Assembly: GCF_003337565.1 (NCBI RefSeq)
Contig: NZ_QPJL01000001.1
Span: 62,001 to 126,000, forward strand
Length of the DNA: 64,000 bases
Direction: 5' to 3'
Source of the DNA: Paracoccus lutimaris
GTDB lineage: Bacteria > Pseudomonadota > Alphaproteobacteria > Rhodobacterales > Rhodobacteraceae
Below are positions 19,828 through 28,276 of the stretch, in pieces. The position numbers were made by a program, and so were the translations under genes. Below the pieces are notes generated by a model that saw nothing but the letters and a program-made list of their open reading frames with translations, was not told where the DNA came from and ran no database searches. The first letter of the stretch is position 1. Every line of letters begins with the position of its first letter.

Positions 19828-20370
19828 TTACGGCGCGGACTTCAGCTTGCAGCCGCAGGCAAGGTTGAAGGGTTTGCCCTCGACCGTGACCTTGGGCGTG
19901 CTGATCCGGCCCGTTTGCGTGATCCAAGGCAGGGCGGCGGCCTTGGTGTGGATGGCGTCGATATCGTAGCCCGGCGCGAATGTCGGTTCCAGATTCTCGG
20001 CGAAATATGCGGCCGGGCCGGGGGACATCGCCGGCGGCACATAGCTGGCGGATTTCTTCGGTGGCTCGGGCGAGAACACGCCCATGGTGCTGAACTCTCC
20101 GCCCAGCCAGACGCCCCGGCCCTGCGCGCAATCGTAATAGAACACGATCTGCTCGCCAATGCAGGCGCCCTTGGTGACGACCTGCCGCAAGACATGTGGG
20201 GAAAGCCGCTCGACGGGGTAGGAGGCGATGGACAGCTTTGCGGAACTGTAGGCGACCGAACAGCCCTCGCCGCGCGTGACGGTGGATTTCGTGACCTCGA
20301 CGGCCGAACAGGCCAGCGCCGCGCCGGCACTCAGCGGCAGTAGCACGAGACTGGTCAGCGGCAGCTTCAT
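19828..20370 (-). CDS. exported cysteine-containing hypothetical protein
   Basis: A 180-residue protein that I do not recognise. A clear signal peptide (MKLPLTSLVLLPLSAGAALA) precedes Cys21; the site is only a weak lipobox, so it may be periplasmic rather than a lipoprotein. Six cysteines (about 21, 37, 70, 81, 171, 173) could form disulfides. The middle holds VFYYDCAQGRGVWLGGEF and a proline-rich stretch. GAGG precedes the ATG. The stop is 3 bp from that of the LysR gene. Confidence 0.7.
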   Translation of the reverse strand: MKLPLTSLVLLPLSAGAALACSAVEVTKSTVTRGEGCSVAYSSAKLSIASYPVERLSPHVLRQVVTKGACIGEQIVFYYDCAQGRGVWLGGEFSTMGVFSPEPPKKSASYVPPAMSPGPAAYFAENLEPTFAPGYDIDAIHTKAAALPWITQTGRISTPKVTVEGKPFNLACGCKLKSAP

Positions 20371-20420
20371 GTCGATCCTCGTATGAGATTGCGTCAGACA
20401 TATCATGTCTGCGGCATGTA

Positions 20421-21140
20421 TCAAAAGGCGGCGCGGGCCTCGTCGCGGACCCATTCCATGACATGCAGCCACGGCGCGCGGCGATAGCGCGCGATGGTCT
20501 GGGCATCGCCATCCGTTGGCGCGGGCTCGTCGAAATGCGCCAGCCGCAGCCCGTTCTGCAGCAGCGCCTGCATGTACAGGTGGAACGGCCGGTGCCAGTT
20601 GCGGATCAGCATGCCGTTCCAGCTTTCCCATTCGGCGCGGCTGTCCAGATAGTTGTCGATCAGAAAACCGGAGGCGGCCTTGCCCTCGGCGGTCCAGTCC
20701 CCGGCGGTGCTGAAGGAATTCAGGTTGGCGATCAGCAGGCTGCCGCCGGGGCGCAGGACGCGCGCCATCTCGGCGATGGCGGCGGCATAGTCGTCGATGT
20801 CGATCAGCGTCAGATAGCTGACCACCAGATCGAAACCGGCATCGCCAAAGGGCAGGGCCTCGGCCCGGGCTTGCAGATAGCTGCCCTGCGGGTCACGGGC
20901 GCGGGCCGCATCCAGCAGGCGCGCGGTCGGGTCGATGCCGGAGGTGGCGATGCCCTCGGCGGCCAGCATCCGGCAAAACCGCCCCTCGCCGCAGCCGACA
21001 TCCAGCGCGTTCCGAAAGCCCCGGCCGCGGATGCGCGCCAGCATCGGCGCGTCAAGGACATGGCGGCGCGAAAAATCGCCCTTGTCGCCCATATCGGCGA
21101 TCCAGGCCTCGGCGGAATCGTCCCAGCCATTATTGTCCAT
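20421..21140 (-). CDS. class I SAM-dependent methyltransferase
   Basis: A 239-residue methyltransferase with the SAM loop ALDVGCGEGRFCRML near residues 45-58, the acidic GIDPTARLL, the LPFGDAGFDLVVSYL post-motif and ARVLRPGGSLLIANLN. It resembles the Methyltransf_11 (UbiE/biotin-type) group. The substrate cannot be told from sequence or neighbours. It lies 50 bp upstream of the exported-protein gene on the same strand and 12 bp after the LysE remnant. Confidence 0.85.
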   Translation of the reverse strand: MDNNGWDDSAEAWIADMGDKGDFSRRHVLDAPMLARIRGRGFRNALDVGCGEGRFCRMLAAEGIATSGIDPTARLLDAARARDPQGSYLQARAEALPFGDAGFDLVVSYLTLIDIDDYAAAIAEMARVLRPGGSLLIANLNSFSTAGDWTAEGKAASGFLIDNYLDSRAEWESWNGMLIRNWHRPFHLYMQALLQNGLRLAHFDEPAPTDGDAQTIARYRRAPWLHVMEWVRDEARAAF

Positions 21141-21152
21141 TTGCGCCCCCGG

Positions 21153-21352
21153 CTATGTCCTTTGCGCTGCTCTAGCCGATTGGGCGATGTGGGGCAAATA
21201 TCCTTCGCGCCGGGCCTCGATCGCCAGACGCAGGGCAAGAGCGGCCAGCACCATGCCCATCAGCCAGCGTTGCGCCTTGAGCCATGCCGGGCGGCCGCCC
21301 AGAACCAGCGACTGCGCCAGTATGGGTTCAAAAGGTTGGTCAAAATGCCCAT
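21153..21352 (-). pseudogene. LysE-type exporter remnant
   Basis: From 21352 the minus strand reads MGILTNLLNPYW, a hallmark of LysE/RhtB exporters. In a second frame about 15 codons later it reads RPAWLKAQRWLMGMVLAALALRLAIEAR, the usual LysE last helix, ending at TAG (21153). The N-terminal half and roughly 60-70 central residues are missing and the frame is broken, so this is a decayed gene. Confidence 0.5.
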
Positions 21353-21437
21353 GGCGAACAGCCGGTGTGGGCTTGTCCTGTCCTGAGGAGCGCCCAAGTG
21401 CCAGCCGCACCGGGAGATGCGCGGCAAGCGGTTTTCC

Positions 21438-22685
21438 TCAGTTCATGGCGAAGGTCTTGGGCAGGCTGCGATACCAGTCCACGATGGCCTGCCGCTCCTG
21501 CGGCTCCATGAAGCTGACATTGGCGGGGGGCATGGCATCGGTGACGCCGGCCTGGATATAGATTTCGCGCGCCGCGCGGGTGATGTCGTCGGGGGTCTCC
21601 AGCAAGATGCCCTTGGGCGCGGTGTGGATGCCCTCATAGCCCGGCTCGCGGGCGTGGCACATCGAACACCGGCCCATGACGGCGCCGTAGGCCGCGTCCC
21701 AGCCGGGCGCCTCGACCATGGCCTGCTGGGTGGGGGTCAGGATGCGGGCCTCGGATTCCTCGACGGTTTCGCGCAGCATCGGCGCGGTCGAGATCCACAT
21801 GACGATGATGAACAGCACCGTCGTCACCGCCCATGTCCACCACGGCATTCCCTTGCGGGCATGCATGGTGTTGAAGAAATGCCGGATGGTGACGCCCATC
21901 AGGAAGATAAGCCCGGCGATCACCCAGTTATATTCATTGGCGAAGGCCAGCGGATAGTGGTTCGACAGCATCAGGAAGACGACCGGCAGCGTCAGGTAGT
22001 TGTTATGGGTCGAGCGCAGTTTTGCGATCTTGCCGTATTTCGGATCGGCGGGGCGGCCGGCCCCGAGATCGGCGACGACGATGCGCTGGTTCGGCATGAT
22101 GACGAAGAACACGTTCGCGGTCATGATCGTGGCGGTGAAGGCGCCCAGATGCAGCATGGTGGCGCGGCCGGTAAAGACCTGATTATAGGCCCAGCCCATG
22201 ACCATCAGCAGCGCGAACAGCAGCAGCATCAGCAGCGTGGGGGTCTCGCCCAGCTTGGATTTGCACAGGTTCGTATAGACCAGCCAGCCGACCGAGAGCG
22301 AGCCGGCCGAGATCAGGATCGCCTGCCAGGGCGCCAGCTCCATCTTGGCGGGGTCGATCAGGAACAGCTCGGACCCGACCCAATAGGTGACCATCAGAAG
22401 CGCCGCCCCCGAGATCCAGGTCATGTAGCTTTCCCATTTGAACCAGACCAGATGCTCGGGCATGCGCTCGGGCGCGACCAGGTATTTCTGGATATGGTAG
22501 AAGCCGCCGCCATGGACCTGCCATTCCTCGCCATGCGCGCCCTTGGGCAGTCCGGGCGCCTTTTGCAGCCCCAGATCAAGCGCCACGAAATAGAAGGACG
22601 AGCCGATCCAGCAGATGGCGGTGACGACATGCGTCCAGCGGATCGCAAAGGCGAGCCAGTCCCAGATGACGGCGAAATCGGACAT
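21438..22685 (-). CDS. puuD: urate hydroxylase PuuD (membrane, cytochrome c-fused)
   Basis: PuuD oxidises urate to 5-hydroxyisourate at the membrane and passes electrons to the respiratory chain rather than to oxygen. The 415-residue protein has an N-terminal multi-helix urate oxidase domain (about residues 10-315, with WIGSSFYFVALD and THNNYLTLPVVF) and a C-terminal cytochrome c domain with haem motif CSMCH near residue 340 and a Met ligand probably in DAMPPANVSF. It is last in the bhc-purine run, after uraH, whose enzyme acts on its product. Confidence 0.93.
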   Translation of the reverse strand: MSDFAVIWDWLAFAIRWTHVVTAICWIGSSFYFVALDLGLQKAPGLPKGAHGEEWQVHGGGFYHIQKYLVAPERMPEHLVWFKWESYMTWISGAALLMVTYWVGSELFLIDPAKMELAPWQAILISAGSLSVGWLVYTNLCKSKLGETPTLLMLLLFALLMVMGWAYNQVFTGRATMLHLGAFTATIMTANVFFVIMPNQRIVVADLGAGRPADPKYGKIAKLRSTHNNYLTLPVVFLMLSNHYPLAFANEYNWVIAGLIFLMGVTIRHFFNTMHARKGMPWWTWAVTTVLFIIVMWISTAPMLRETVEESEARILTPTQQAMVEAPGWDAAYGAVMGRCSMCHAREPGYEGIHTAPKGILLETPDDITRAAREIYIQAGVTDAMPPANVSFMEPQERQAIVDWYRSLPKTFAMN

Positions 22686-22814
22686 TGAGGGTCTCCCTGT
22701 TCTTGCTTGCGGCCAGATTAGCCCGAGCGGGCAGGGCAGGACTATTCACGCATTCGCCCTTGTTGTCTTAACGGATCGTTGAAAATCTATCTGCCGGAAT
22801 GATGAAAATGGAAA

Positions 22815-22877
22815 GAGGGGGCAATGCCCCCTCGGTCGTTCGGTTCAGGGGGCGCTGCCCCCGGCCCGTACCGGGCC
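22815..22877. repeat. three consecutive hairpins upstream of puuD
   Basis: Three perfect inverted repeats lie in a row: GAGGGGGC/GCCCCCTC (22815-22833, loop AAT), GGGGGC/GCCCCC (22848-22862, loop GCT) and GGCCCG/CGGGCC (22863-22877, loop TAC). They sit in the 225-bp gap between uraH and puuD and could trim or stabilise the message, or lower puuD expression. Confidence 0.6.
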
Positions 22878-22885
22878 TCCCCCGG

Positions 22886-22907
22886 GATATTTGGACATGA
22901 AAGAAGC
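22886..22907 (+). repeat. dispersed element tail, copy B
   Basis: GGATATTTGGACATGAAAGA and the following AG match the tail seen next to hairpins at 10.5, 40.8 and 61.6 kb. Unlike those copies, it points against the transcription of both flanking genes, so it does not look like a terminator for either. Confidence 0.55.
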
Positions 22908-22910
22908 CGG

Positions 22911-23261
22911 TCAACTGCCGCGATAGGTCGAGTAGCCGTAGGGCGAGATCAGCAGGGGGACGTGGTAATGGTCCTGTTCGGACATGCCAAAGCGCAGCGG
23001 CACCTGATCGAGAAAGCGCGGCTCGGCGGCCTTGTGGCCGATGGCGTCGAGCCAGGCGCCGACATGGAAGACCAGCTCGTATTCGCCGGTCTCGAAGCTG
23101 GTTTCGGGCAGGATCGGGCCATCGGTGCGGCCGTCATGATTGGTGACGGTTTCGGCGATCAGGCGGCGGTCGCCGTCGAGGCGCCAGAGTTCGATGCGCA
23201 TGCCCTGCGCGGGCGCGCCATTGGCAGTGTCGAGGACATGTGTGGTGAGATAGCCGGGCAT
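22911..23261 (-). CDS. uraH: 5-hydroxyisourate hydrolase
   Basis: UraH (transthyretin-like) hydrolyses 5-hydroxyisourate from PuuD to OHCU, on the way to allantoin. The 116-residue product has the N-terminal THVLDTANG, ELWRLDGDRRLIAE, and the family-defining C-terminal YRGS. I chose the ATG at 23261 (MPGYLTTH) because AGGAG is spaced about 6 nt upstream; an ATG at 23279 would add six residues. It follows the 8-oxoguanine deaminase gene in one operon. OHCU decarboxylase and allantoinase are not in the window. Confidence 0.95.
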   Translation of the reverse strand: MPGYLTTHVLDTANGAPAQGMRIELWRLDGDRRLIAETVTNHDGRTDGPILPETSFETGEYELVFHVGAWLDAIGHKAAEPRFLDQVPLRFGMSEQDHYHVPLLISPYGYSTYRGS

Positions 23262-23275
23262 GTGGGCTCCTGTAA

Positions 23276-24619
23276 TCAATCGGCGAGGCGGGTGATGGCG
23301 GCGCGGGCCTGGTCGTGCAGGCGGTTCGTGTCAGCGGTCAGCAGGCGGTGGTCATCGACCACGGCGCGGCCCTCGACATAGACGGCGCGGGGGCGGATCG
23401 GGGCGCAGAAGATCAGCGCCGCGACCGGGTCCCATTGCCCGGCCGTCGGCAGTTCCGAGACGTCCCACAGCACCAGGTCGGCACGTTTTCCGGGTTCCAG
23501 TGCGCCGATATCGCTGCGGCCAAGGACGCGGGCGCCGCCCAATGTGGCGATCTCCAGCGCCTCGCGCGCGCCCATGGCGGCGGGGCCGTCACGCAGGCGG
23601 GCGACCAGCATGGCCTGGCGCGCCTCAAGCCCGAGATGGCTGCAATCGTTCGAGGCCGAGCCATCGACGCCGAGCCCGACCGGGACGCCCGCGTTGCGCA
23701 TCTGGCGGACGGGCGCGATCCCCGAGGCGAGGCGCGCGTTCGAGCAGGGGCAATGCGCCACCCCGGTGCCGGTGCGGGCGAAGAGGTCGATCTCGGTGTC
23801 CGAGAGTTTCACGCAATGCGCGTGCCAGACATCGTCCCCGGTCCAGCCCAGGCTTTCGGCGTAATCGCCGGGCAGCATGCCGAAATTGGCCAGCGAATAG
23901 GCGATATCCTCGTCGTTTTCGGCCAGATGGGTGTGCAGGCGCACGCCCTTGTCGCGGGCAAGGATGGCGGCGTCGCGCATCAGCTCGCGACTGACCGAGA
24001 AGGGCGAGCAGGGCGCGAGGCCGACCTGCACCATGGCGCCGGGGTTCGGGTCGTGGAAGGCGGCGATCAGGCGTTCGCTGTCCTTGAGGATCGCGGCCTC
24101 AGTTTCGACCAGCGCGTCGGGGGGCAGGCCGCCCTTGCTTTCGCCGATGGACATGGCGCCGCGCGTGGCCGTGAAGCGGATGCCGATTTCGGAGGCCGCC
24201 TCGATGCTGTCGTCAAGGCGGGCGCCGTTCGGGAACAGGTAAAGATGATCCGACGAACAGGTGCAGCCCGACAGCGCCAGTTCGGCCAGTCCGATCCGGG
24301 TCGAAAGGCGGATGTCATCGGGACCCATGCGGCCCCAGATCGGGTAAAGTGTCCTGAGCCAGCCAAACAGCGCCGCGTCCTGTGCGGCGGGCACGGCGCG
24401 GGTCAGGGTCTGGAACAGGTGGTGATGGGTGTTCACAAAGCCCGGGGTGACGACGCAGCCCCGGGCATTGACGATCTCGGCGCCCTCGGAGGAAAGGTTC
24501 GTGCCGACGGCGAGGATGACCCCGCCGTCGATCAGAACGTCTCCGCCCGCGATTTCACGCCGGGCACCGTACATGGTCACGACCACTTCGGCGCCGCGGA
24601 TCAGCAGGCGGCGGGGCAT
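23276..24619 (-). CDS. 8-oxoguanine deaminase (amidohydrolase)
   Basis: A 447-residue zinc amidohydrolase of the 8-oxoguanine deaminase/TrzN group, which turns 8-oxoguanine into urate and ammonia. Metal and catalytic motifs are GFVNTHHHLFQTLTR near 62, LHTHLAENDEDI near 228, WHAHCVKL near 265 and GLGVDGSASND near 318. Its place between a purine permease and uraH/puuD fits urate production. Isocytosine or other amino-purine or triazine activity cannot be excluded. It overlaps the permease stop by 1 bp. Confidence 0.85.
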   Translation of the reverse strand: MPRRLLIRGAEVVVTMYGARREIAGGDVLIDGGVILAVGTNLSSEGAEIVNARGCVVTPGFVNTHHHLFQTLTRAVPAAQDAALFGWLRTLYPIWGRMGPDDIRLSTRIGLAELALSGCTCSSDHLYLFPNGARLDDSIEAASEIGIRFTATRGAMSIGESKGGLPPDALVETEAAILKDSERLIAAFHDPNPGAMVQVGLAPCSPFSVSRELMRDAAILARDKGVRLHTHLAENDEDIAYSLANFGMLPGDYAESLGWTGDDVWHAHCVKLSDTEIDLFARTGTGVAHCPCSNARLASGIAPVRQMRNAGVPVGLGVDGSASNDCSHLGLEARQAMLVARLRDGPAAMGAREALEIATLGGARVLGRSDIGALEPGKRADLVLWDVSELPTAGQWDPVAALIFCAPIRPRAVYVEGRAVVDDHRLLTADTNRLHDQARAAITRLAD

Positions 24620-26100
24620 CAATGCACCTCGGCGGCGTGGCCGGCATTGCGGATGTCTTCCTCGGTCGCGTGGGGGGCGCCGTTGAAGAACCAGTTCAGC
24701 AGGACTGCCGCGACGGCCGCCAGCAGGATGCCGGAATGGATCAGCGTATGCAGCGAATGCGGCAGCCACTGGTTGAAGTCGGGTGCGATCATCGGGATCA
24801 TTCCAAGCCCAAGGGAAACGGCGACAATGAAGAGATTATGCTTGTTGCCCTTGAAGTCCACCGTTGCAAGGATGCGGATGCCGGTCGCGGCGACCATGCC
24901 GAACATCACCAGACCCGCGCCGCCCAGCACCGTCGTCGGCAGGCTTTCGACCAGCGCGCCCATTTTCGGGATCAGCCCCAGCACCACCATGATCGCGCCA
25001 CCCGCCACGCAGACAAAGCGCGAGCGCACGCCGGTCACGCCGACCAGCCCGACATTCTGCGAAAACGACGTATAGGGGAAGGTGTTGAAGAGCCCGCCGA
25101 TCGCGGTGCCCAGCCCGTCAACGCGCAGCCCGGCGGTCAGCGCCTTTGGGGTGATCTTGCGCCCGCAAAGGTCGCTGAGCGCCAGGAACATGCCGGTCGA
25201 TTCGATCATGGTCACGAACATCACCAGAAGCATGGTCAGGATCATCACCGGGTCAAAGATCGGCGTGCCGAAATGCAGGGGCGCGATCGGCGCAAACCAT
25301 GCCGCGCCGGCGATCCGGTCGAAATGCATCATGCCCAGCGAGGCTGCCAGGATGCCGCCGATCACGATGCCCATCAGCACCGCGATATTGGCCAGAAACC
25401 CCTTGGCAAAGCGCGAGATCATCAGGATCGAGCCCAGCACCACCAGCCCGATCAGGATCCGCGGCAGCGAGGCATATTCGGGGTTGGCGACCGAAGGCAT
25501 CAGCTTGACGCCAGCGGGCACGCCACCGGCGGCGACGGCGCCCTCCAGCCAGGCGGCATGGCCTGGATCGACCAGCTTGGGCGCGGTCGGGCCGACCGGC
25601 AGGCCGAAGAGCCAGTTGATCCCGACCGGCATCAGGCTGACGCCGATGACCAGAATGACGGTCCCGGTCACCACGCTGGGGAAGAACCGCAAGAGCCGCC
25701 CGACCAGCGGCGCGAACAGGATCGAGATGAGGCCCGCGGCCATGATCGCGCCGAACATCATCCGCGCGCCCTCATGTCCGGGGCTGGCCGAGGCGATGGC
25801 GACCATCGGCCCGACGGCGGCGATGGTCACACCCATCATCACCGGCAGCTTGATGCCGAACCATTGCGTGACGCCAAAGGACTGGATGATGGTGACGATC
25901 CCGCAGACGAACAGGTCGGCGGAAATCAGAAAGGCCACGTCCTGCGCCTCAAGCTGCAGGGCGCGGCCAACGATCAGCGGCACCGCGATGGCGCCGGCAT
26001 ACATCACCAGCACATGCTGCAGGCCAAGCGCCAGCAGCCTTGGGCCGGGGATGCGTTCCTCGACCGGGTCGAACCCGGTCTGGGTTTCAACTGCTTGCAT
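24619..26100 (-). CDS. xanthine/urate permease (NCS2 family)
   Basis: A 493-residue inner-membrane symporter of the nucleobase-cation symporter-2 family, importing xanthine or urate with protons. About 12-14 hydrophobic helices are visible, with the NCS2 signature around FPYTSFSQNVGLVGVTGVRS near residue 340 and the substrate-site Glu in MIESTGMFLALSDL near 295. It is followed without a gap by 8-oxoguanine deaminase and starts only 41 bp after bhcD, so it is probably on the bhc transcript. Which purine is carried is not settled by sequence. Confidence 0.92.
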   Translation of the reverse strand: MQAVETQTGFDPVEERIPGPRLLALGLQHVLVMYAGAIAVPLIVGRALQLEAQDVAFLISADLFVCGIVTIIQSFGVTQWFGIKLPVMMGVTIAAVGPMVAIASASPGHEGARMMFGAIMAAGLISILFAPLVGRLLRFFPSVVTGTVILVIGVSLMPVGINWLFGLPVGPTAPKLVDPGHAAWLEGAVAAGGVPAGVKLMPSVANPEYASLPRILIGLVVLGSILMISRFAKGFLANIAVLMGIVIGGILAASLGMMHFDRIAGAAWFAPIAPLHFGTPIFDPVMILTMLLVMFVTMIESTGMFLALSDLCGRKITPKALTAGLRVDGLGTAIGGLFNTFPYTSFSQNVGLVGVTGVRSRFVCVAGGAIMVVLGLIPKMGALVESLPTTVLGGAGLVMFGMVAATGIRILATVDFKGNKHNLFIVAVSLGLGMIPMIAPDFNQWLPHSLHTLIHSGILLAAVAAVLLNWFFNGAPHATEEDIRNAGHAAEVH

Positions 26101-26127
26101 CCGTCCTTATCCTCCCTGATCGGACGG
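26101..26127 (-). promoter_or_regulatory. hairpin enclosing the permease ribosome-binding site
   Basis: CCGTCC (26101-26106) and GGACGG (26122-26127) are perfect complements, and the loop between them contains the permease Shine-Dalgarno GGGAGG. The start codon follows directly on the minus strand. Such a fold could lower permease translation, but the stem is only 6 bp. Confidence 0.3.
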
Positions 26128-26141
26128 GTGTGGCTTTGAGG

Positions 26142-27104
26142 TCAGATATCGACCTTTTGCGCCACCCCTTTCTGTTTTGCCAATTCGACCACGGCCGCCG
26201 CGACCGCGAGGTCTTGCAGGCCCACGCCGGTGCCGTCGAAGATGGTGACCTCGGCGCCTGCGCGGCCGGGGTTGTCGCCGGTCACCACCGCACCCAGTTC
26301 CCCGATCGTCTCCTCTGCGATCAGGCCCTGCGCGATGGCGTGCTGGCATTCGCCGATGCTGACCGATTGCGCGATCTCATCGGTAAAGACGCGGGCGCGG
26401 GCGACCAGCGCCGGGTCGAGTTCCTGCTTGCCCTTGGTGTCGGTGCCCATGGCCGCGATATGGGTCGGCCCCGCGACATGGCCGTCCATCAAAAGCGGGC
26501 CAAAGGACGAGGTGATCGAGATGATCACATCGGCCTGCGCGCCCAGCGTCGGCAGGTCCACCGCCTCGAAGGGCAGACCAAGTTCGCTGGCGGTATCTGC
26601 CAGACGGGTCAGCATCTCGGGATGGGGGTTCCAGCCGATCACCCGCTCAAAGGCATGGGCGCGGGCCGCTGCACGAAGCTGAAAGGCGGATTGATGGCCG
26701 GCGCCGATCATGCCCAGCACCTTCGCCCCCTTGGGCGCCAGATACTTGATCGAGACCGCGCTGGCCGCCGCCGTGCGCAGGGCGGTCAAAAGGTTCCCGC
26801 CCACCGCCGCCGAGACGCGCCCGGTATCGGCGTCGAACAGGAACACCGTCGATTGGTGGTTGATCAGCCCGTGCTTCTGGTTGTTGGGCCAATAGCCCCC
26901 GGCCTTCAGGCCCAGCGTCAGGGCGTCGGCGTCAAAGCCGCCCTTGAAGCCGTAAAGCGCGTCCTCATGCCCCAGCGCCTCACGCACGACCGGAAAGTTC
27001 TGGGCCTTGCGCCGGGCCATGGCGGCAAAGACGGCCTCGATGGCGTCAAAGGCTGCCTCGGGCGTCATCAGCCCGGCGATCTGGTTTTCGGCGACGACCA
27101 GCAT
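26142..27104 (-). CDS. bhcD: iminosuccinate reductase BhcD
   Basis: BhcD reduces iminosuccinate to L-aspartate with NADH, closing the beta-hydroxyaspartate cycle. The 320-residue product is of the ornithine cyclodeaminase/mu-crystallin family, with GGYWPNNQKHGLINHQSTV near 68-86, the catalytic-type Lys region ASAVSIKYLAPKGAKV and the Rossmann loop MIGAGHQSAFQ near 132. The ATG at 27104 overlaps the bhcC stop (ATGA). Family resemblance alone would suggest an amino-acid cyclodeaminase; the neighbours make BhcD secure. Confidence 0.95.
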   Translation of the reverse strand: MLVVAENQIAGLMTPEAAFDAIEAVFAAMARRKAQNFPVVREALGHEDALYGFKGGFDADALTLGLKAGGYWPNNQKHGLINHQSTVFLFDADTGRVSAAVGGNLLTALRTAAASAVSIKYLAPKGAKVLGMIGAGHQSAFQLRAAARAHAFERVIGWNPHPEMLTRLADTASELGLPFEAVDLPTLGAQADVIISITSSFGPLLMDGHVAGPTHIAAMGTDTKGKQELDPALVARARVFTDEIAQSVSIGECQHAIAQGLIAEETIGELGAVVTGDNPGRAGAEVTIFDGTGVGLQDLAVAAAVVELAKQKGVAQKVDI

Positions 27105-28267
27105 CAATAGCCCTTTCCACGGGCGCTGACCGGCCAGACGGTCTCGACCTTGCCGTTGCGGACGCCGACATACCAGTCATGGACATTGCAGGTCGGGTCG
27201 CAATGGCCGGGGACAAGGCGCAGCTTGTCGTTGACGCGCAAGACGCCGTCCTTGTCCTCGATCACGCCATGCTCGTCGCTGCATTTGATGTATTTCACAT
27301 CGTCGCGGCCATAGATGAAGGGCAGGCCGCTATCGACCGATTGCGCCTTGAGGCCCGCGTCGCAGACCGCCAGATCGGGTTTCGCGTGGCTCATCACGCT
27401 GGTCAGGATGAACAGCGCGTTTTCCCATTCGCCCTGGTCGATGCGCTGGCCGTCGCGATCCTTGATGCGGCCGTAATCGGCATCCATGAAGGCATAGCTG
27501 CCGCATTGCAGCTCGTTATAGACGCCCGAATTGCTCTCAAAGTAATAGCTGCCGGTGCCGCCGCCCGAGACCAGTTCGGGCTCCAGCCCCAAAGCCGTCA
27601 GCGCCTCGACCGCGTCACGCACCTGCGCGATGGCCGCGTCGAGTTTCGCCTTGCGATCCTCAAAGCTGTCCATGTGCTGCATGGCGCCCTGATAGGCCTG
27701 AAGGCCGGTGAATTTCAGGTTGGGTGCGGCGTCGATGGCCTGTGCGATCGCAAGCACGGCGGGGGTGGTCTTGACGCCGCAGCGCCCGGCGCCGCAGTCG
27801 ATCTCGACAAAGCACTCCAGTTCGGTGCCATGGCGCACCGCCGCCGCCGAGAGGTCGGCCACGTTCGCGACATCATCGACGCAGACGAGGATGCGCGCGC
27901 CGGTTTTCGGCAGCCGCGCCAGCCGGTCGATCTTTTGCGGATCGCGGACCTGATTGGAGACCAGAATGTCCTGAATGCCGCCACGGGCAAAGACCTCGGC
28001 CTCGGACACCTTCTGGCAGCAGACACCGATTGCGCCGCCAAGGCTTTCCTGCAGCTTTTGCACATCGACCGATTTGTGCATCTTGCCATGGCTGCGATGG
28101 CGCATGCCATGGGCTGCCGCATAGGCGCCCATCTTGGCGATATTGCGCTCCAGCGCGTCCAGATCAAGGATCAGGCAGGGGGTCTGGATATCGGCCTCGT
28201 TCATGCCGGGCAGGGCGGGAATATCATAGCCGACCTCGTAGCCGGCGAAATCCGTTTTGGCGTTCAT
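27104..28267 (-). CDS. bhcC: beta-hydroxyaspartate aldolase BhcC
   Basis: BhcC condenses glycine and glyoxylate to (2R,3S)-beta-hydroxyaspartate. The 387-residue protein is a PLP enzyme of the D-threonine aldolase/DSD1 type. K62 in HRSHGKMHKS is the likely PLP lysine, and the C-terminal HCDPTCNVHDWY supplies the metal-binding His and Cys. The length equals the P. denitrificans enzyme as I recall it. The ATG at 28267 is 9 bp after the bhcB stop, and the 3' end overlaps bhcD. Confidence 0.96.
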   Translation of the reverse strand: MNAKTDFAGYEVGYDIPALPGMNEADIQTPCLILDLDALERNIAKMGAYAAAHGMRHRSHGKMHKSVDVQKLQESLGGAIGVCCQKVSEAEVFARGGIQDILVSNQVRDPQKIDRLARLPKTGARILVCVDDVANVADLSAAAVRHGTELECFVEIDCGAGRCGVKTTPAVLAIAQAIDAAPNLKFTGLQAYQGAMQHMDSFEDRKAKLDAAIAQVRDAVEALTALGLEPELVSGGGTGSYYFESNSGVYNELQCGSYAFMDADYGRIKDRDGQRIDQGEWENALFILTSVMSHAKPDLAVCDAGLKAQSVDSGLPFIYGRDDVKYIKCSDEHGVIEDKDGVLRVNDKLRLVPGHCDPTCNVHDWYVGVRNGKVETVWPVSARGKGY

Positions 28268-28276
28268 GGCGTTACC

